A DNA stretch of 64,000 nucleotides from Streptomyces chrestomyceticus JCM 4735 (GCF_003865135.1 NZ_BHZC01000001.1:4774001-4838000), one strand, 5' to 3'; shown: positions 8,873 to 17,573, counted from the stretch's first letter. Translations and numbers: made by a program. The notes: generated by a model from the letters alone, not told the origin.

Positions 8873-9772
8873 CTACGTCACATCGGTGACGGCCGTACTG
8901 AAGGCGCGGGTGCGCGCGGTCTCGCGGTCCTGGTGCCAGACGAGTCCGAGCGCGGAGTCCGGCAGCCCGTTGACCGGTACGAATGTGATGTCGCGGCGCC
9001 CGTGGTACTCCGCCGTGGGGCGGCAGAGCAGCATCGCGCCGCGTCCGGCGGCGGCCAGGGTGAGGCCCTCCTGGAGGGTGCGGACGCCGGGTCCGGGCGG
9101 GATGGGGCGGCCGCCGGGGGTGCTGGTGGGGGCCTGGGCGTAGCGCCAGTACTCGGGGGCGGGACCTTCGACGGTGACGAGCGGCCCGTCGGCCAGGTCC
9201 TCGGCGTCGAGGGAGGCGCGGGAGGCGAAGGGGTGGCGTACGGAGACGGCCAGGGTCTGCTGCTGCTCGGAGAAGACCGGGCCCAGCACGAGGCCGGGTT
9301 CCTGGACGGGCAGCAGGACGACGGCGGCATCGACCTCGCCCCGGTGCACCGGGCCGAAGGGGTCCTGGAGCGGGATTTCGACGATCTCCGTGGCGCATCC
9401 GGGGTGGCGGGTGTGGAAGGTGTCGATGGCCCGCATGATGCGGTCGTCGGCGGTCCCCTGGAAGCCGATGCGCAGCCGGCCCTCGATGCCGCGGGCAGCG
9501 GCGACGGTGGACTCGACCGTGCCGCGCAGGGCGTCGTAGGCGGGGCGCAGGCCGGCCAGGAAGTCCGTACCCAGAGGGGTGAGCCGTACGCGGCGGCTGG
9601 TGCGCTCGACGAGGCGGGCTCCGACGCGGCGTTCCAGGGCGCGGACGAGCTGGCTGACGCGGCTCTGGGAGACGTACAGGCGTGCGCCGGTGCGCCCGAA
9701 GTGCAGTTCTTCGGCGAGGACGAGGAAGCACTCCAGCTCGCGCATCTCCAGGCCGCCGGAGGTGACGGGCAC
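8873..9772 (-). CDS. LysR-family transcriptional regulator
   Basis: DNA-binding regulator, 299 residues from the GTG at 9770-9772, which has a GGAG seven bases upstream. An internal ATG at 9743-9745 is the alternative start, but its only GGAG is directly adjacent. The winged helix-turn-helix is at the N-terminus (LECFLVLAEELHFGRTGARL, then SQSRVSQLVRALERRVG). A LysR substrate-binding domain follows (from LRIGFQGTADD). The gene diverges from the MFS exporter gene across a 117-bp gap that contains a LysR-type dyad, so it probably controls that exporter. The inducer is unknown. Confidence 0.88.
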   Translation of the reverse strand: MPVTSGGLEMRELECFLVLAEELHFGRTGARLYVSQSRVSQLVRALERRVGARLVERTSRRVRLTPLGTDFLAGLRPAYDALRGTVESTVAAARGIEGRLRIGFQGTADDRIMRAIDTFHTRHPGCATEIVEIPLQDPFGPVHRGEVDAAVVLLPVQEPGLVLGPVFSEQQQTLAVSVRHPFASRASLDAEDLADGPLVTVEGPAPEYWRYAQAPTSTPGGRPIPPGPGVRTLQEGLTLAAAGRGAMLLCRPTAEYHGRRDITFVPVNGLPDSALGLVWHQDRETARTRAFSTAVTDVT

Positions 9773-9817
9773 GGTGATGCTCCGGGGGGAAGGGGTACTC
9801 CGGGTACTCCGGGATCG

Positions 9818-9832
9818 ATGAGCCACGCTCAT
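9818..9832. promoter_or_regulatory. candidate LysR operator (T-N11-A dyad)
   Basis: Perfect 6-3-6 inverted repeat ATGAGC-CAC-GCTCAT between the divergent LysR and MFS genes. It satisfies the T-N11-A form of LysR binding sites. A direct repeat GGGTACTCC GGGTACTCC lies just to its left (about 9794-9812). Confidence 0.55.
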
Positions 9833-9889
9833 GGAAGCGTGAGGGGTTCGCCGTTGTTCCCGCGGGCGGCTGCGCATTGGCTGGGGGAC

Positions 9890-11089
9890 ATGGAGACGAT
9901 CGAGGAAACGGCGGGCCGCGACGGCGAGTTGCGGCGGGCCGCGGGGTGGCCCGCGGTGGGAGCGCTGGCGGCGGCCACGTTCACGGTGGTGACGTCGGAG
10001 ATGCTGCCGGTGGGGCTGCTGACGCCCATCGGGGGCGCGCTGGGGGTCACGGACGGTACGGCGGGGCTGACGCTCACGGTGGCCGGCGTGGTGGCGGCGC
10101 TGGGGGCGCCGGTGCTCACTTTGGCGGTGGGGCGGGCGGACCGGCGGGTGGTGCTGTGCGGGCTGATGGTGATGCTCGCGGCGGCGAACCTGCTGGCCGC
10201 GTGGGCGCCGGGCTTCGGGGTGATGCTGGCGGCGCGGGTGCTGGTCGGGCTGGGCATGGGCGGTGTGTGGGCGCTGGCGGCGGGGCTCGCGGTGCGGCTG
10301 GTGGCGGCGCGGTCGGTGGCCGCGGCGACATCGTTGATCTTCAGTGGGGTGGCTGCCGCGTCGGTGCTCGGGGTTCCGATGGGCACGCTGATCGGGCAAC
10401 TGGGCGGGTGGCGTACGGCGTTCGTGGTGGTGGGTGTGCTGGCGGCGCTGGTCACGGGGGCGCTGGCCGTGCTGCTGCCGCCGCTGCCGGCCGAGGGGGC
10501 GGTACGGCTGGGCGGGGTGCTGCGGCTGTTCCACGACGCGCGGGTGCGGACCGGGTTGGTGGTGGTGGCGCTCCTGGTAGGCGGGCACTTCGTCGCGTAC
10601 ACGTATGTGCGGCCGGTGCTGGAGGAGGTGTCCGGGGTCGGTCCCGGGGTGATCAGCACGCTGCTGCTGGTGTACGGGGTCGCGGGGGTGGCGGGCAACT
10701 TCGTGGGCGGTGCGGGTGCGGGGCGGTCGCCGCGCGGCACGCTGGTGGTGATCAGCGCGGTGCTGGCCGGGGCCGTGCTGCTGGTGCCCGTGCTGGGGGT
10801 GGGCGTGCCGGGGGCGGCGGCGTTGCTGGCGGTCTGGGGGCTGGCGTACGGAGGGGTGTCGGTCAGTACGCAGACTTGGCTGATGGTGGTGGCCCCGGAG
10901 GCGCGGGAGGCGGCGTCCGCGCTGTTCGTGGCGGTGTTCAACGCGGCCATCGCCCTGGGGGCCTTCGGCGGGGGCCGGGTGGCGGACGGCTGGGGGATCA
11001 CCGCGGTGCTGTGGAGCGGGGGCGCGCTGGCGGTGGGGGCGTTGGTCGCGGTGGGGGTGGGGCGGGGGCCGGGCGCGGGGAGGGTGTGA
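9890..11089 (+). CDS. MFS transporter, 12-TM drug/sugar efflux type
   Basis: Cytoplasmic membrane antiporter, 399 residues, with about twelve hydrophobic segments. Segment 1 carries FTVVTSEMLPVGLLTPI, typical of the AraJ/CmlR-like efflux branch, and the loop 2-3 region contains GRADRRVVL. Segment 4 carries RVLVGLGMGGVWALAAG. The ATG at 9890 has GGGGGA one base upstream. An in-frame ATG at 9818 is unlikely because it lies inside the operator dyad. It is probably repressed or activated by the divergent LysR protein. The substrate cannot be told from sequence. Confidence 0.88.
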   Translation: METIEETAGRDGELRRAAGWPAVGALAAATFTVVTSEMLPVGLLTPIGGALGVTDGTAGLTLTVAGVVAALGAPVLTLAVGRADRRVVLCGLMVMLAAANLLAAWAPGFGVMLAARVLVGLGMGGVWALAAGLAVRLVAARSVAAATSLIFSGVAAASVLGVPMGTLIGQLGGWRTAFVVVGVLAALVTGALAVLLPPLPAEGAVRLGGVLRLFHDARVRTGLVVVALLVGGHFVAYTYVRPVLEEVSGVGPGVISTLLLVYGVAGVAGNFVGGAGAGRSPRGTLVVISAVLAGAVLLVPVLGVGVPGAAALLAVWGLAYGGVSVSTQTWLMVVAPEAREAASALFVAVFNAAIALGAFGGGRVADGWGITAVLWSGGALAVGALVAVGVGRGPGAGRV

Positions 11090-11219
11090 AGGGGGGGACA
11101 GAGGTGGGGACGGGGCAGGTGTGCGGGGGCGGTGGGGTTTCGGGGCCGCGACTTTCGTTGCGGCAGGGAGCGACGAATGGTGACTGTGTCGGTGGGCGGG
11201 GCGTGCCTACGCTCGGTAC

Positions 11220-13144
11220 GTGAACATCAGGGGGAAGGAACAGGTGGCGGACGGGGCGGCGGTCCGCAGGACGGCGGTCCGGGCGGCGGCCCGTACGACG
11301 GCGGTCCGGGCGGCGGCCCGTACGACGGCGGTCCGGCTCGCGGAGGTCCGGGCGGCGGCCGGGCGGGGGTGGCGGTGCCTGGCCCGTCCCGAGCAGTGGC
11401 CGCCGTACCGCGTCGTCGGTGAGTCGCTGCTGGCACTGCTGCTGGGGCTGATCGCGCTCGGCATGGAGAAGCTCAGCGACAACGGCGACGTCCGTACGTG
11501 GCTGGTGACCGGCGCGGTGGTGGTGCTCGCACCGCTGCGCCGCGCCCTGCCCGGCACGGTCCTGATCATCGCGGCGGCGCTGAGCTGGCCGTGCGCGGGG
11601 ATGACGGTGCTGCTGATCGTGGCGGGGTGGTCGGCCGGGCGCCGGATCGCGGGCAGCGCGCGAGCGCTGGCGGTGTTCGCGGTGGCCCTGGTGGTGAGCA
11701 CGGTGGTGCCGGTGGTCCAGGATCTCCCGCTGGTGTCGCCGGAGAAGCTGATGATCCTGGCGGTGTCCTTCCTGGCCATAGTGGCCATGCCGGGCATCGC
11801 GAGCCGCTACTGGTCGCAGAACCGCACCCTGGTGGAGACGCTCCACGCGCAGCGCACCCAACTGCTGCGGGAGAACGCGATGATCGCCCGCCAGACGCGG
11901 CTGCGCGAGCGACAGCGCATCGCGCAGGACATGCACGACAGCCTGGGGCACCAGCTCACGCTGATCGCCGTGCACACGGGCGCGCTGGAGGTGGACTCCG
12001 AGCTGAACGGGCGGCAGCGGGAGGCGGTCGGCGTGCTGCGCGGGGCCTCGGTGGCGGCGATGCGCGAACTGCGGGAGGTGGTGGGCCTGCTGCGCGACGA
12101 GCACGAGGACACGGCCGGAGCACATCCGGCGATCGGCGCGGGCACGGCTCCGGGCGCGGGCAGCGCGGGGTGGACCAGGTGGACGCGCTGGCCGAGGCGT
12201 CGCGTGGCGCGGGGGCGCGAATATCCGTGTCCCGGTCGGGGGAGCCGCGCGCGCTGGCGCCGGCCGTCGACCGGGCCGCGTACCGCATCGTGCAGGAGGG
12301 GCTGACCAACGCGCACAAGCACGCGTCGGGGGCGCCGGTGGCGGTGGCGCTGCGCTACGAGCCCGACTCGCTGCTGGTGGAGGTCGTCAACGGGCCGGTG
12401 CCGCCGGGCGCGGCCGGCGGTCCCCAGGTCAGCGGCGGCCAGGGGCTGACGGGGCTGCGGGAGCGGGCACGGCTGGTGGGCGGCATGGTGCACAGCGGTC
12501 CGGTGCCGGGCGGCGGCTTCCGGCTCGCCGGGGTCCTGCCGTACGGGCCGGTGGCGGTGTCGGCGACGGCCAGGGAGCCCGTACCGACGGCGGAAACGGC
12601 AGGGGCGGCGGCCGACCCGGACGGGTCAGGCGGCCCGGGCGGTCCGGATGCTCCGATCGGCGGCTTCCCGGACACCGGGCGCGGGCGTCCTGTGGTGCGT
12701 ACCGGCAAGGACGGTAAGCCGGTCATCGACTGGTCCCGGGTGTATGCGGCGCCCGACACGGCGAGGTTCCGCGGGGAGCCGAGGCGCAGCGGGTTCGCCG
12801 TCGGGTGCGGTCTGGCGGCGGGCGTGGTCGTGGTCCTCGGCCTGGTGACCGCGTGGGGAGCGGTCGAGCTCTTCAAGGCGATGGAGGAGAGCTCGGTGTC
12901 ACCGGCCACCTTCGAGCGGCTGAAGACCGGGGCGCCGGAGGACGAGGTGCGCGGACAACTGCCGGAGGAGTCGTTCCTGAACAGCGAGCTGAACGACCAG
13001 GGGCCCGCGAAGCCGGAGGGCGCGCGCTGCGCGACGTTCGCGTCCGACGAACCGTCTGATGACTGGGCGGAGGAGCGCGCGTTCCGGTTCTGTTTCAAGG
13101 ACGGGAAGCTGGTGGAGAAGCAGACCTTCGTGGGGAAGGTCTGA
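11220..13144 (+). pseudogene. sensor histidine kinase (NarL/DesK class) with C-terminal membrane and sensor-like extension; apparent frameshift
   Basis: The first frame (11220-12305) gives an Ala/Arg-rich N-terminus, five or six membrane segments and the dimerisation/phosphoacceptor helix with MHDSLGHQL. The ATPase half (RAAYRIVQEGLTNAHKHA; GGQGLTGLRERARLVGG) reads only in another frame up to 13144. The switch falls near 12167-12170 (GGGG), where one extra G would restore GVDQVDALAEASR. After the ATPase domain come a Gly/Pro/Asp linker, a second membrane segment (about 12790-12875) and a 90-residue outside domain with VSPATFERLKTGAPEDEV and two Cys. The GTG start looks leaderless (TACGCT eight bases upstream). 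The partner regulator follows 38 bp later. Confidence 0.78.
11273..11338 (+). repeat. 27-bp tandem repeat at the histidine-kinase N-terminus
   Basis: Two exact 27-bp units (11273-11299 and 11300-11326) and a partial third. In the annotated frame they encode AVRAAARTT-like repeats. One frame over they encode GGPGGGPYD, a Gly/Pro-rich pattern also common in actinobacterial membrane proteins. The true N-terminal frame is therefore uncertain. Confidence 0.85.
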
Positions 13145-13182
13145 GGGCGGCCGGGACGGACCGGCGCGTGAATGGGGGGAAG

Positions 13183-13917
13183 ATGGCGCTGTCCGTGGAA
13201 ACAACCGACCGAGCCCGTGCGGGAGCCCGCGTGATCAGGGTGATCGTTGCCGACGACGAGCCGCTCATCAGAGCCGGTATCAGGATGATCCTCACCTCCG
13301 ACCAGGACATCGCGGTCGTGGCGGAGGCGGGCAACGGCAGGGAGGCGGTCGAGGCCGCGCGGGTCCATGGCGCGGACGTGGTGCTCCTGGACATCCAGAT
13401 GCCGGTCATGGACGGGCTGACGGCACTCGCCGAACTGCGCCGCGCGGCACCCGCCGTACGGGCCTTGATCCTGACGACGTTCGGGGAGCGGGAGAACGTC
13501 CTGCGGGCGATGGGCGAGGGAAGCGCGGGCTTCCTGCTGAAGGACTCCGCGCCGGACGAACTGATCCGGGCGGTGCGTGCCGCGGCCGCCGGCCATGCCT
13601 ACATGTCGCCGGTGGCGACCCGGCACGTGGCCGATTCGCTGGTGGCACACGGCAGCGGTGCGGGCGGCGAGACCGGCGCGACGCGTACGGCACGGCGTGC
13701 GGAGGAGGCCAGGCGGCGGCTGTCCGTCCTGACGGAACGGGAGAAGGAGGTGCTGTCCCTGCTCGGCGAGGGGCTTTCCAACGCCGACGCGGGTGAGCGG
13801 ATCCACATGAGCGAGGCGACGGTGAAGACGTACGTCAGCCGGATCCTGTCCAAGCTGGGCTGCGAGAACCGGGTACAGGCGGCGTTGCTCGCGCGCGACG
13901 CGGAGTCGGGGGCGTAG
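13183..13917 (+). CDS. NarL/FixJ-family response regulator
   Basis: Cytoplasmic transcription factor of 244 residues, cognate to the preceding kinase. The receiver domain has the acidic pair DDE (VIVADDEPLIRAG), the phosphoacceptor Asp in VVLLDIQMPVMDG, the switch Thr in LILTTFG and the Lys in FLLKDSAP. A linker leads to a LuxR-type helix-turn-helix with LTEREKEVLSLLGEGLSN and EATVKTYVSRILSKLG. The ATG at 13183 follows GGGGGA; a GTG at 13168 is possible. Targets are unknown. Confidence 0.92.
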   Translation: MALSVETTDRARAGARVIRVIVADDEPLIRAGIRMILTSDQDIAVVAEAGNGREAVEAARVHGADVVLLDIQMPVMDGLTALAELRRAAPAVRALILTTFGERENVLRAMGEGSAGFLLKDSAPDELIRAVRAAAAGHAYMSPVATRHVADSLVAHGSGAGGETGATRTARRAEEARRRLSVLTEREKEVLSLLGEGLSNADAGERIHMSEATVKTYVSRILSKLGCENRVQAALLARDAESGA

Positions 13918-14014
13918 AGCGGCCCGACCCGGATCATGTCCGGGCCGGGCAGGTGTTGGGCGCGTGCGGGTCCTGTGCGGGGCTGGCCGGGCGCGGTGCG
14001 TCAGGCGGCGAAGT

Positions 14015-14113
14015 GCGGGTCCGTAGCGACGGGTCAGGCGACCGGACGCGGGTCCGTAGCGACGGGGCGGGCGGCCAGCCGCGTGCCCGTAGCGACGCGT
14101 GCGTCAGGCGGCC
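14015..14113. repeat. three 33-bp tandem repeats running into the azoR stop
   Basis: Units begin at 14015, 14048 and 14081 and share CCGTAGCGAC. The third covers the azoR stop codon. Because 33 bp is eleven codons and flanking copies also carry TCAGGCG, this may be amplification of the azoR 3' end. Confidence 0.75.
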
Positions 14114-14754
14114 AGGCGCGTGGCGAGGGCCTTGGCCTTGTCGGCGGCTTCCTGGAAAGCCTTGTCGCGGGACGCCTCGTACAGCGGTATGAGGTCCGCC
14201 ATCGCGGGGTTGGTGGGCGCCATCGTCAGCTCGGGGACGATGAAGTCGACCTCCATGCCGAACATGGTGCCGAGCACGGCCTCCAGGTAGTTCTGCACGT
14301 AGTCGAAGCCCGCGCGGGGCGTGCCCGGGGCGTACGAGCCGCCACGGCTGGTGACGACGGTCAGCGGCTTGCCCTTGAGCGTGGACTCGTCCCCGGTGGT
14401 CCGGCCCATGATGATCACGTGGTCCAGCCATGCCTTCACGGTGGAGGGAATCGTGAAGTTGTACATGGGGGCGCCGAGGACGACTGCGTCCGCCTGCTCC
14501 AGCTCCTCCACCAGTTCGAGGCGCTGCGCGAAAGCGGCCCGCTGCTCCGGGGTGTGGTCCTCCGGGGCGCTGAAGGCGGCGGTGAATCCAGCGGCCTCCA
14601 GGTGCGGCAGCGGTGTGGCGGCGAGGTCGCGGTAGACGACGGTGCCGTCGGGGTGCTGCTCCTCCCATGCTTTGCGGAAGGCGGCGGTCACCGCGCGGGA
14701 GGCGGATCCGTCGGCCGGGTAGAGAGAGGAGTCGAGGTGCAGGAGCGTGGCCAT
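14104..14754 (-). CDS. azoR: FMN-dependent NADH-azoreductase (flavodoxin-fold quinone reductase)
   Basis: Reduces azo bonds and quinones with NADH and FMN. The 216-residue protein starts MATLLHLDSSLYPADGSASR, the phosphate-binding loop of the NADPH:quinone reductase-like flavodoxin fold. It continues with ADAVVLGAPMYNFTIPSTVKAWLDH, the FMN-binding PMYNF element of AzoR, and TSRGGSY. The gene diverges from an HxlR regulator across a 119-bp gap. Such pairs commonly respond to quinone or aldehyde stress, which is inference here. Confidence 0.9.
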   Translation of the reverse strand: MATLLHLDSSLYPADGSASRAVTAAFRKAWEEQHPDGTVVYRDLAATPLPHLEAAGFTAAFSAPEDHTPEQRAAFAQRLELVEELEQADAVVLGAPMYNFTIPSTVKAWLDHVIIMGRTTGDESTLKGKPLTVVTSRGGSYAPGTPRAGFDYVQNYLEAVLGTMFGMEVDFIVPELTMAPTNPAMADLIPLYEASRDKAFQEAADKAKALATRLAA

Positions 14755-14823
14755 GATGCGGTCCTTCGGTCGTGGCCGGCATGCGGCCTACGGAAGATTT
14801 CCGTTCGTACCTATGGATAGAAC

Positions 14824-14834
14824 AGTAGCTTACT
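14824..14834. promoter_or_regulatory. short dyad in azoR/HxlR intergenic region
   Basis: AGTA-GCT-TACT, a perfect 4-3-4 dyad in a locally A/T-rich stretch between the divergent starts. It is a plausible HxlR operator half-site arrangement, but too short to be sure. Confidence 0.3.
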
Positions 14835-14873
14835 TTTCCTCAGTACCCAACGTCGGAGCAGTAACCTGGGCGT

Positions 14874-15236
14874 ATGACAGAGCGCGGCGAAGAGGCATGC
14901 AGGCAGGTGGACACCGGCATGACGCGGGTCTTCGCGCTGCTGGGGAAGCGGTGGACCGGCCTGGTCGTGGCTGTCCTGCTGGACGGCCCCGTGTACTTCG
15001 CCGAGCTGCGGCGGGCGGTCCCCGGAATCAGTGAACGCATGCTCTCGGACCGGCTCACGGAGCTGTCCGCGGCCGGTCTGGTCGTGCGCGAGGTGGACGG
15101 CGGCCCGCCGCTGCGCGTCTCGTACCGCCTGACCGAGGCGGGGCGGGCGCTCGACCCCGCGCTCAAGGAGTTGTCCCGGTGGGCGGAGACGTACCTCGCC
15201 GACGGAGGGCAGTGCCCGGCACGCTTCCGGGGCTGA
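14874..15236 (+). CDS. HxlR-family transcriptional regulator
   Basis: Small winged-helix regulator, 120 residues. HxlR features are the early Cys (EACRQVDTGM), LLGKRWTGLVVAVLLDGPVYF, the recognition region ISERMLSDRLTELSAAGLVVREV, and the wing YRLTEAGRALDPALKEL. The conserved N-terminal Cys and the divergent azoreductase suggest redox or electrophile sensing, inferred from family members such as YodB. Confidence 0.9.
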   Translation: MTERGEEACRQVDTGMTRVFALLGKRWTGLVVAVLLDGPVYFAELRRAVPGISERMLSDRLTELSAAGLVVREVDGGPPLRVSYRLTEAGRALDPALKELSRWAETYLADGGQCPARFRG

Positions 15237-15278
15237 GCGGGAGAGACGGCGGCAGGGGCGCGGGTCCGTCTGCGGTGC

Positions 15279-15713
15279 TCAGCCCAGCCGTGCCTGCGCG
15301 GCGTTGTAGCGCAGCAGGTACGAGGCGAAACGGTCCAGGTCCTCCTCGTCCCAGTCGGCGAGCCGCTCGTGGAACGCCTGGCGGCGGCTGGCGGTGACAT
15401 TGGCCAGCATCTGCGCGCCCTTGACCGTGGGGTGCAGCACCTGGACACGGTGGTCGTCCGGGTCGACGCGGCGCTCGACGAAGCCGAGCTTCTCCAGGGC
15501 GGAGATCTGCCGGCTGACCGTGGACTTGTCCAGGAGGTAGTGCGCGGCGAGGTCGGTCGCGCGGCATCCCTTCTGGTCGTCGAGATGCGCCAGCAGCGTG
15601 TAGGAGACGAGCGAGAGCTCGGGGTGCATGCGGGCGGCGGTGGCGCGTGCCCGGCGGGCGAACGCGGTCATCTCCTGCTGGATGGTCTCGACGGATTCGT
15701 CTCTGCGGGCCAC
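15279..15713 (-). CDS. MarR-family transcriptional regulator
   Basis: Dimeric winged-helix repressor, 144 residues from a GTG (15711-15713) preceded by AAAGG nine bases away. The longer frame upstream runs through the operator region and is unlikely. Core motifs are LSLVSYTLLAHLDDQKGCRATDLA, the recognition helix DKSTVSRQISALEKLGFVERR and the wing DPDDHRVQVLHPTVKG. It diverges from an exporter-like membrane protein with two inverted repeats between them, the usual autoregulated MarR/exporter arrangement. Confidence 0.92.
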   Translation of the reverse strand: MARRDESVETIQQEMTAFARRARATAARMHPELSLVSYTLLAHLDDQKGCRATDLAAHYLLDKSTVSRQISALEKLGFVERRVDPDDHRVQVLHPTVKGAQMLANVTASRRQAFHERLADWDEEDLDRFASYLLRYNAAQARLG

Positions 15714-15737
15714 GGGTGCTTGCCTTTCGTTGAAGTA

Positions 15738-15752
15738 GTTGTATAGTACAAC
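15738..15752. promoter_or_regulatory. candidate MarR operator 1
   Basis: Perfect 6-3-6 palindrome GTTGTA-TAG-TACAAC between the divergent MarR and membrane protein genes, in an A/T-rich island. It shares AGTTGTATA with operator 2. Confidence 0.7.
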
Positions 15753-15762
15753 GTGAAGTGAG

Positions 15763-15779
15763 AGTTGTATAAGCCAACT
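15763..15779. promoter_or_regulatory. candidate MarR operator 2
   Basis: AGTTG-TATAAGC-CAACT inverted repeat, 26 bp from the equivalent position in operator 1 and beginning with the same AGTTGTATA. It lies about 40 bp before the membrane-protein start. Confidence 0.6.
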
Positions 15780-15817
15780 ACTCGATGCTGAGCGACTAGC
15801 TTGAGAAGGCACGACGC

Positions 15818-17152
15818 ATGAGTTCGGTCCGACGTCCTGACCACCACCGCCCCGACCACAGAGCCGATCTGCGGCACGTCCTGACCCACCTGGTCACCCC
15901 GCTGCTGATGTGCATCGGGATGGGCCTGGCCTACCTGGGTGCGTTCGCGCACCCCGAGCCGCACCACCTGCCCGTCGCCGTGGTCGGTTCGGGGTCCCAG
16001 GCGCAGGTGCTCGCCCAGTCGATCAGCGACAAGGCGCACGGTGGCCTGGACGTCCGCACGGTCGGCAGCCGGGCCGAGGCCGTGGACCAACTGAAGCACC
16101 AGGAGATCTTCGGCGCGTACGTGATGGACGCGCACTCCTCCGGCGGTGGCGCACCGGCCGGGGCGAGCGGCGGGGCGTCGGCCCCGAAGGACGGAGAGTC
16201 GGCGGCGAAGAACGGCGCCGGGGCCGGCGTTAAGGACGACGGCGGTACGGCCGTGAAGCACGAGGGCGCGTCCGCCGCCGGTGCGAAGGCGGCGCCGGAA
16301 CTGGTGGTCGCGACCGCCGGCTCCGACACCACGGCGACCGTGGTGCAGAAGATCTTCACCCCCGTCGCGGCCCAGCAGGGTGCGCCGCTCAAGGTCACCG
16401 ACGTCGCTCCGCCGGCCGAGGACGACCCGACGGGCCAGGGCATCTTCTTCCTGATGGTCGCGGTCAGCATCGGCTCGTACGCCTCGGTCGCGGTGATCGG
16501 CGGCGCCGGGGCCGTCCTGCCGATCCGGCTGCGCGCGGCGCTGGCGGTCGGTACCTCCTTCGTGGTCAGCATCCTCGGAACGCTCTTCGCCGGACCGGTC
16601 TTCCACCTCGTGGACCACGGGCTGTGGGGGCTGTGGTCCATGGCCTGGCTGTACTCGGCGGGCATCCTGCTGATCGGTACCGGCCTGCACACGTTCCTCA
16701 AGCGCTGGACCACGCTGGGCGTCATGGCGCTGTTCGTGATGCTCAACTTCACCTCGGCGGGCGGCGTCTTCCGCCCCGAGCTGCAGAACGGTTTCTTCGC
16801 CTCCCTCCACGCGTTCTGGAACGGCGCCGGTTTCGTCGAGGGCACCCGCAGCCACGTCTACTTCGACAACAACGGGCTGGCCGGGCACGTCTGGACGCTG
16901 GTGCTGTGGCTGGTCGTGGGCTTCGTGATGATCGGCGTGGCATCCCTGGCCGAGGCGCGCCGCCGGCGCGCGGCGGCGGCCGCGGCACAGAACGCGACGG
17001 CCGTGGCCGCGGCCGCCGTGGCCGCAACGGTGCCGGAACGCCGGCCCGCCCACGCCGCGGGAGCCGGCGACGGTGAGAACGCGGAGCGGGCCGGGCGGAC
17101 CAAGGCGGCTGAGGAGGCAGAGGAGGAGATGGAAGAGGCGGTCGGAGTCTGA
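15818..17152 (+). CDS. multi-pass membrane protein, YhgE/ABC-2 permease-like exporter
   Basis: 444 residues with the YhgE/Pip layout: one membrane segment near the N-terminus (VTPLLMCIGMGLAYLGAF), an external domain of about 180 residues containing an Ala/Gly/Lys low-complexity stretch (about 108-150), then five membrane segments (about 210-385). A charged Ala/Glu-rich cytoplasmic tail ends the protein. No nucleotide-binding domain or ATPase partner is nearby. Divergence from a MarR repressor suggests an inducible efflux or stress role. Substrate unknown. Confidence 0.75.
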   Translation: MSSVRRPDHHRPDHRADLRHVLTHLVTPLLMCIGMGLAYLGAFAHPEPHHLPVAVVGSGSQAQVLAQSISDKAHGGLDVRTVGSRAEAVDQLKHQEIFGAYVMDAHSSGGGAPAGASGGASAPKDGESAAKNGAGAGVKDDGGTAVKHEGASAAGAKAAPELVVATAGSDTTATVVQKIFTPVAAQQGAPLKVTDVAPPAEDDPTGQGIFFLMVAVSIGSYASVAVIGGAGAVLPIRLRAALAVGTSFVVSILGTLFAGPVFHLVDHGLWGLWSMAWLYSAGILLIGTGLHTFLKRWTTLGVMALFVMLNFTSAGGVFRPELQNGFFASLHAFWNGAGFVEGTRSHVYFDNNGLAGHVWTLVLWLVVGFVMIGVASLAEARRRRAAAAAAQNATAVAAAAVAATVPERRPAHAAGAGDGENAERAGRTKAAEEAEEEMEEAVGV

Positions 17153-17402
17153 ACCGATCGGGATCGAGTCGGCGGGGATGAGCAAGTCGTCCCGGCCGGC
17201 AGGGTTGGCCGGGCTGGCCGGGCCGAGCGACCCGCTCGATTCGTCCGGGCCAGCCGGGTCGGCCGGGCCGAGTGAGCTGTAAGGCAACCGCAGCAGGTGC
17301 CGCGCCCCGCCTCGCCTCTTCCCACCCCGCCCCACAGATCTGCCCCCAAATCAGCCCACGGATCCGCCTCACAGATCCATCTCGCATATCCGTCACACAG
17401 AG

Positions 17403-17413
17403 TTATCCACAGG
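17403..17413 (+). promoter_or_regulatory. DnaA-box-like sequence TTATCCACAGG
   Basis: Exact TTATCCACA 9-mer followed by GG. Three further TT(A/G)TCCACAGG sites occur in other gaps of this window. Function unproven. Confidence 0.5.
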
Positions 17414-17436
17414 CCCTGCCGCAAGGCGGGGCCTGT
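17409..17436. terminator. hairpin, probable terminator
   Basis: ACAGGCCCTGCC-GCAA-GGCGGGGCCTGT, a 12-bp stem with one mismatch and a stable GCAA tetraloop, between the membrane-protein gene and DUF2252 gene. Confidence 0.55.
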
Positions 17437-17573
17437 CTGTACCGTCGTGAACACGCGGCGGAGACAGCGACCCGGCAACCGGCGGCAGACCACCGGTTTC
17501 CGCGGACGTTCCGACGCGGCCGGACGACGGGGTCCGGGGCCGGGGCAGGGGTACGAAGGGGGAGGTGGCGGCG

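Larger units (their letters stand above)
17153..17573. other. intergenic region with DnaA-box-like site and hairpin
   Basis: About 420 bp with no supported gene. The first 130 bp contains Gly/Pro-coding style repeats (GGCCGGGCTGGCCGGGCCGAG-like). The centre is less G/C-rich and holds TTATCCACAGG and a strong hairpin. The DUF2252 gene's ribosome-binding site is at its end. Confidence 0.6.
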
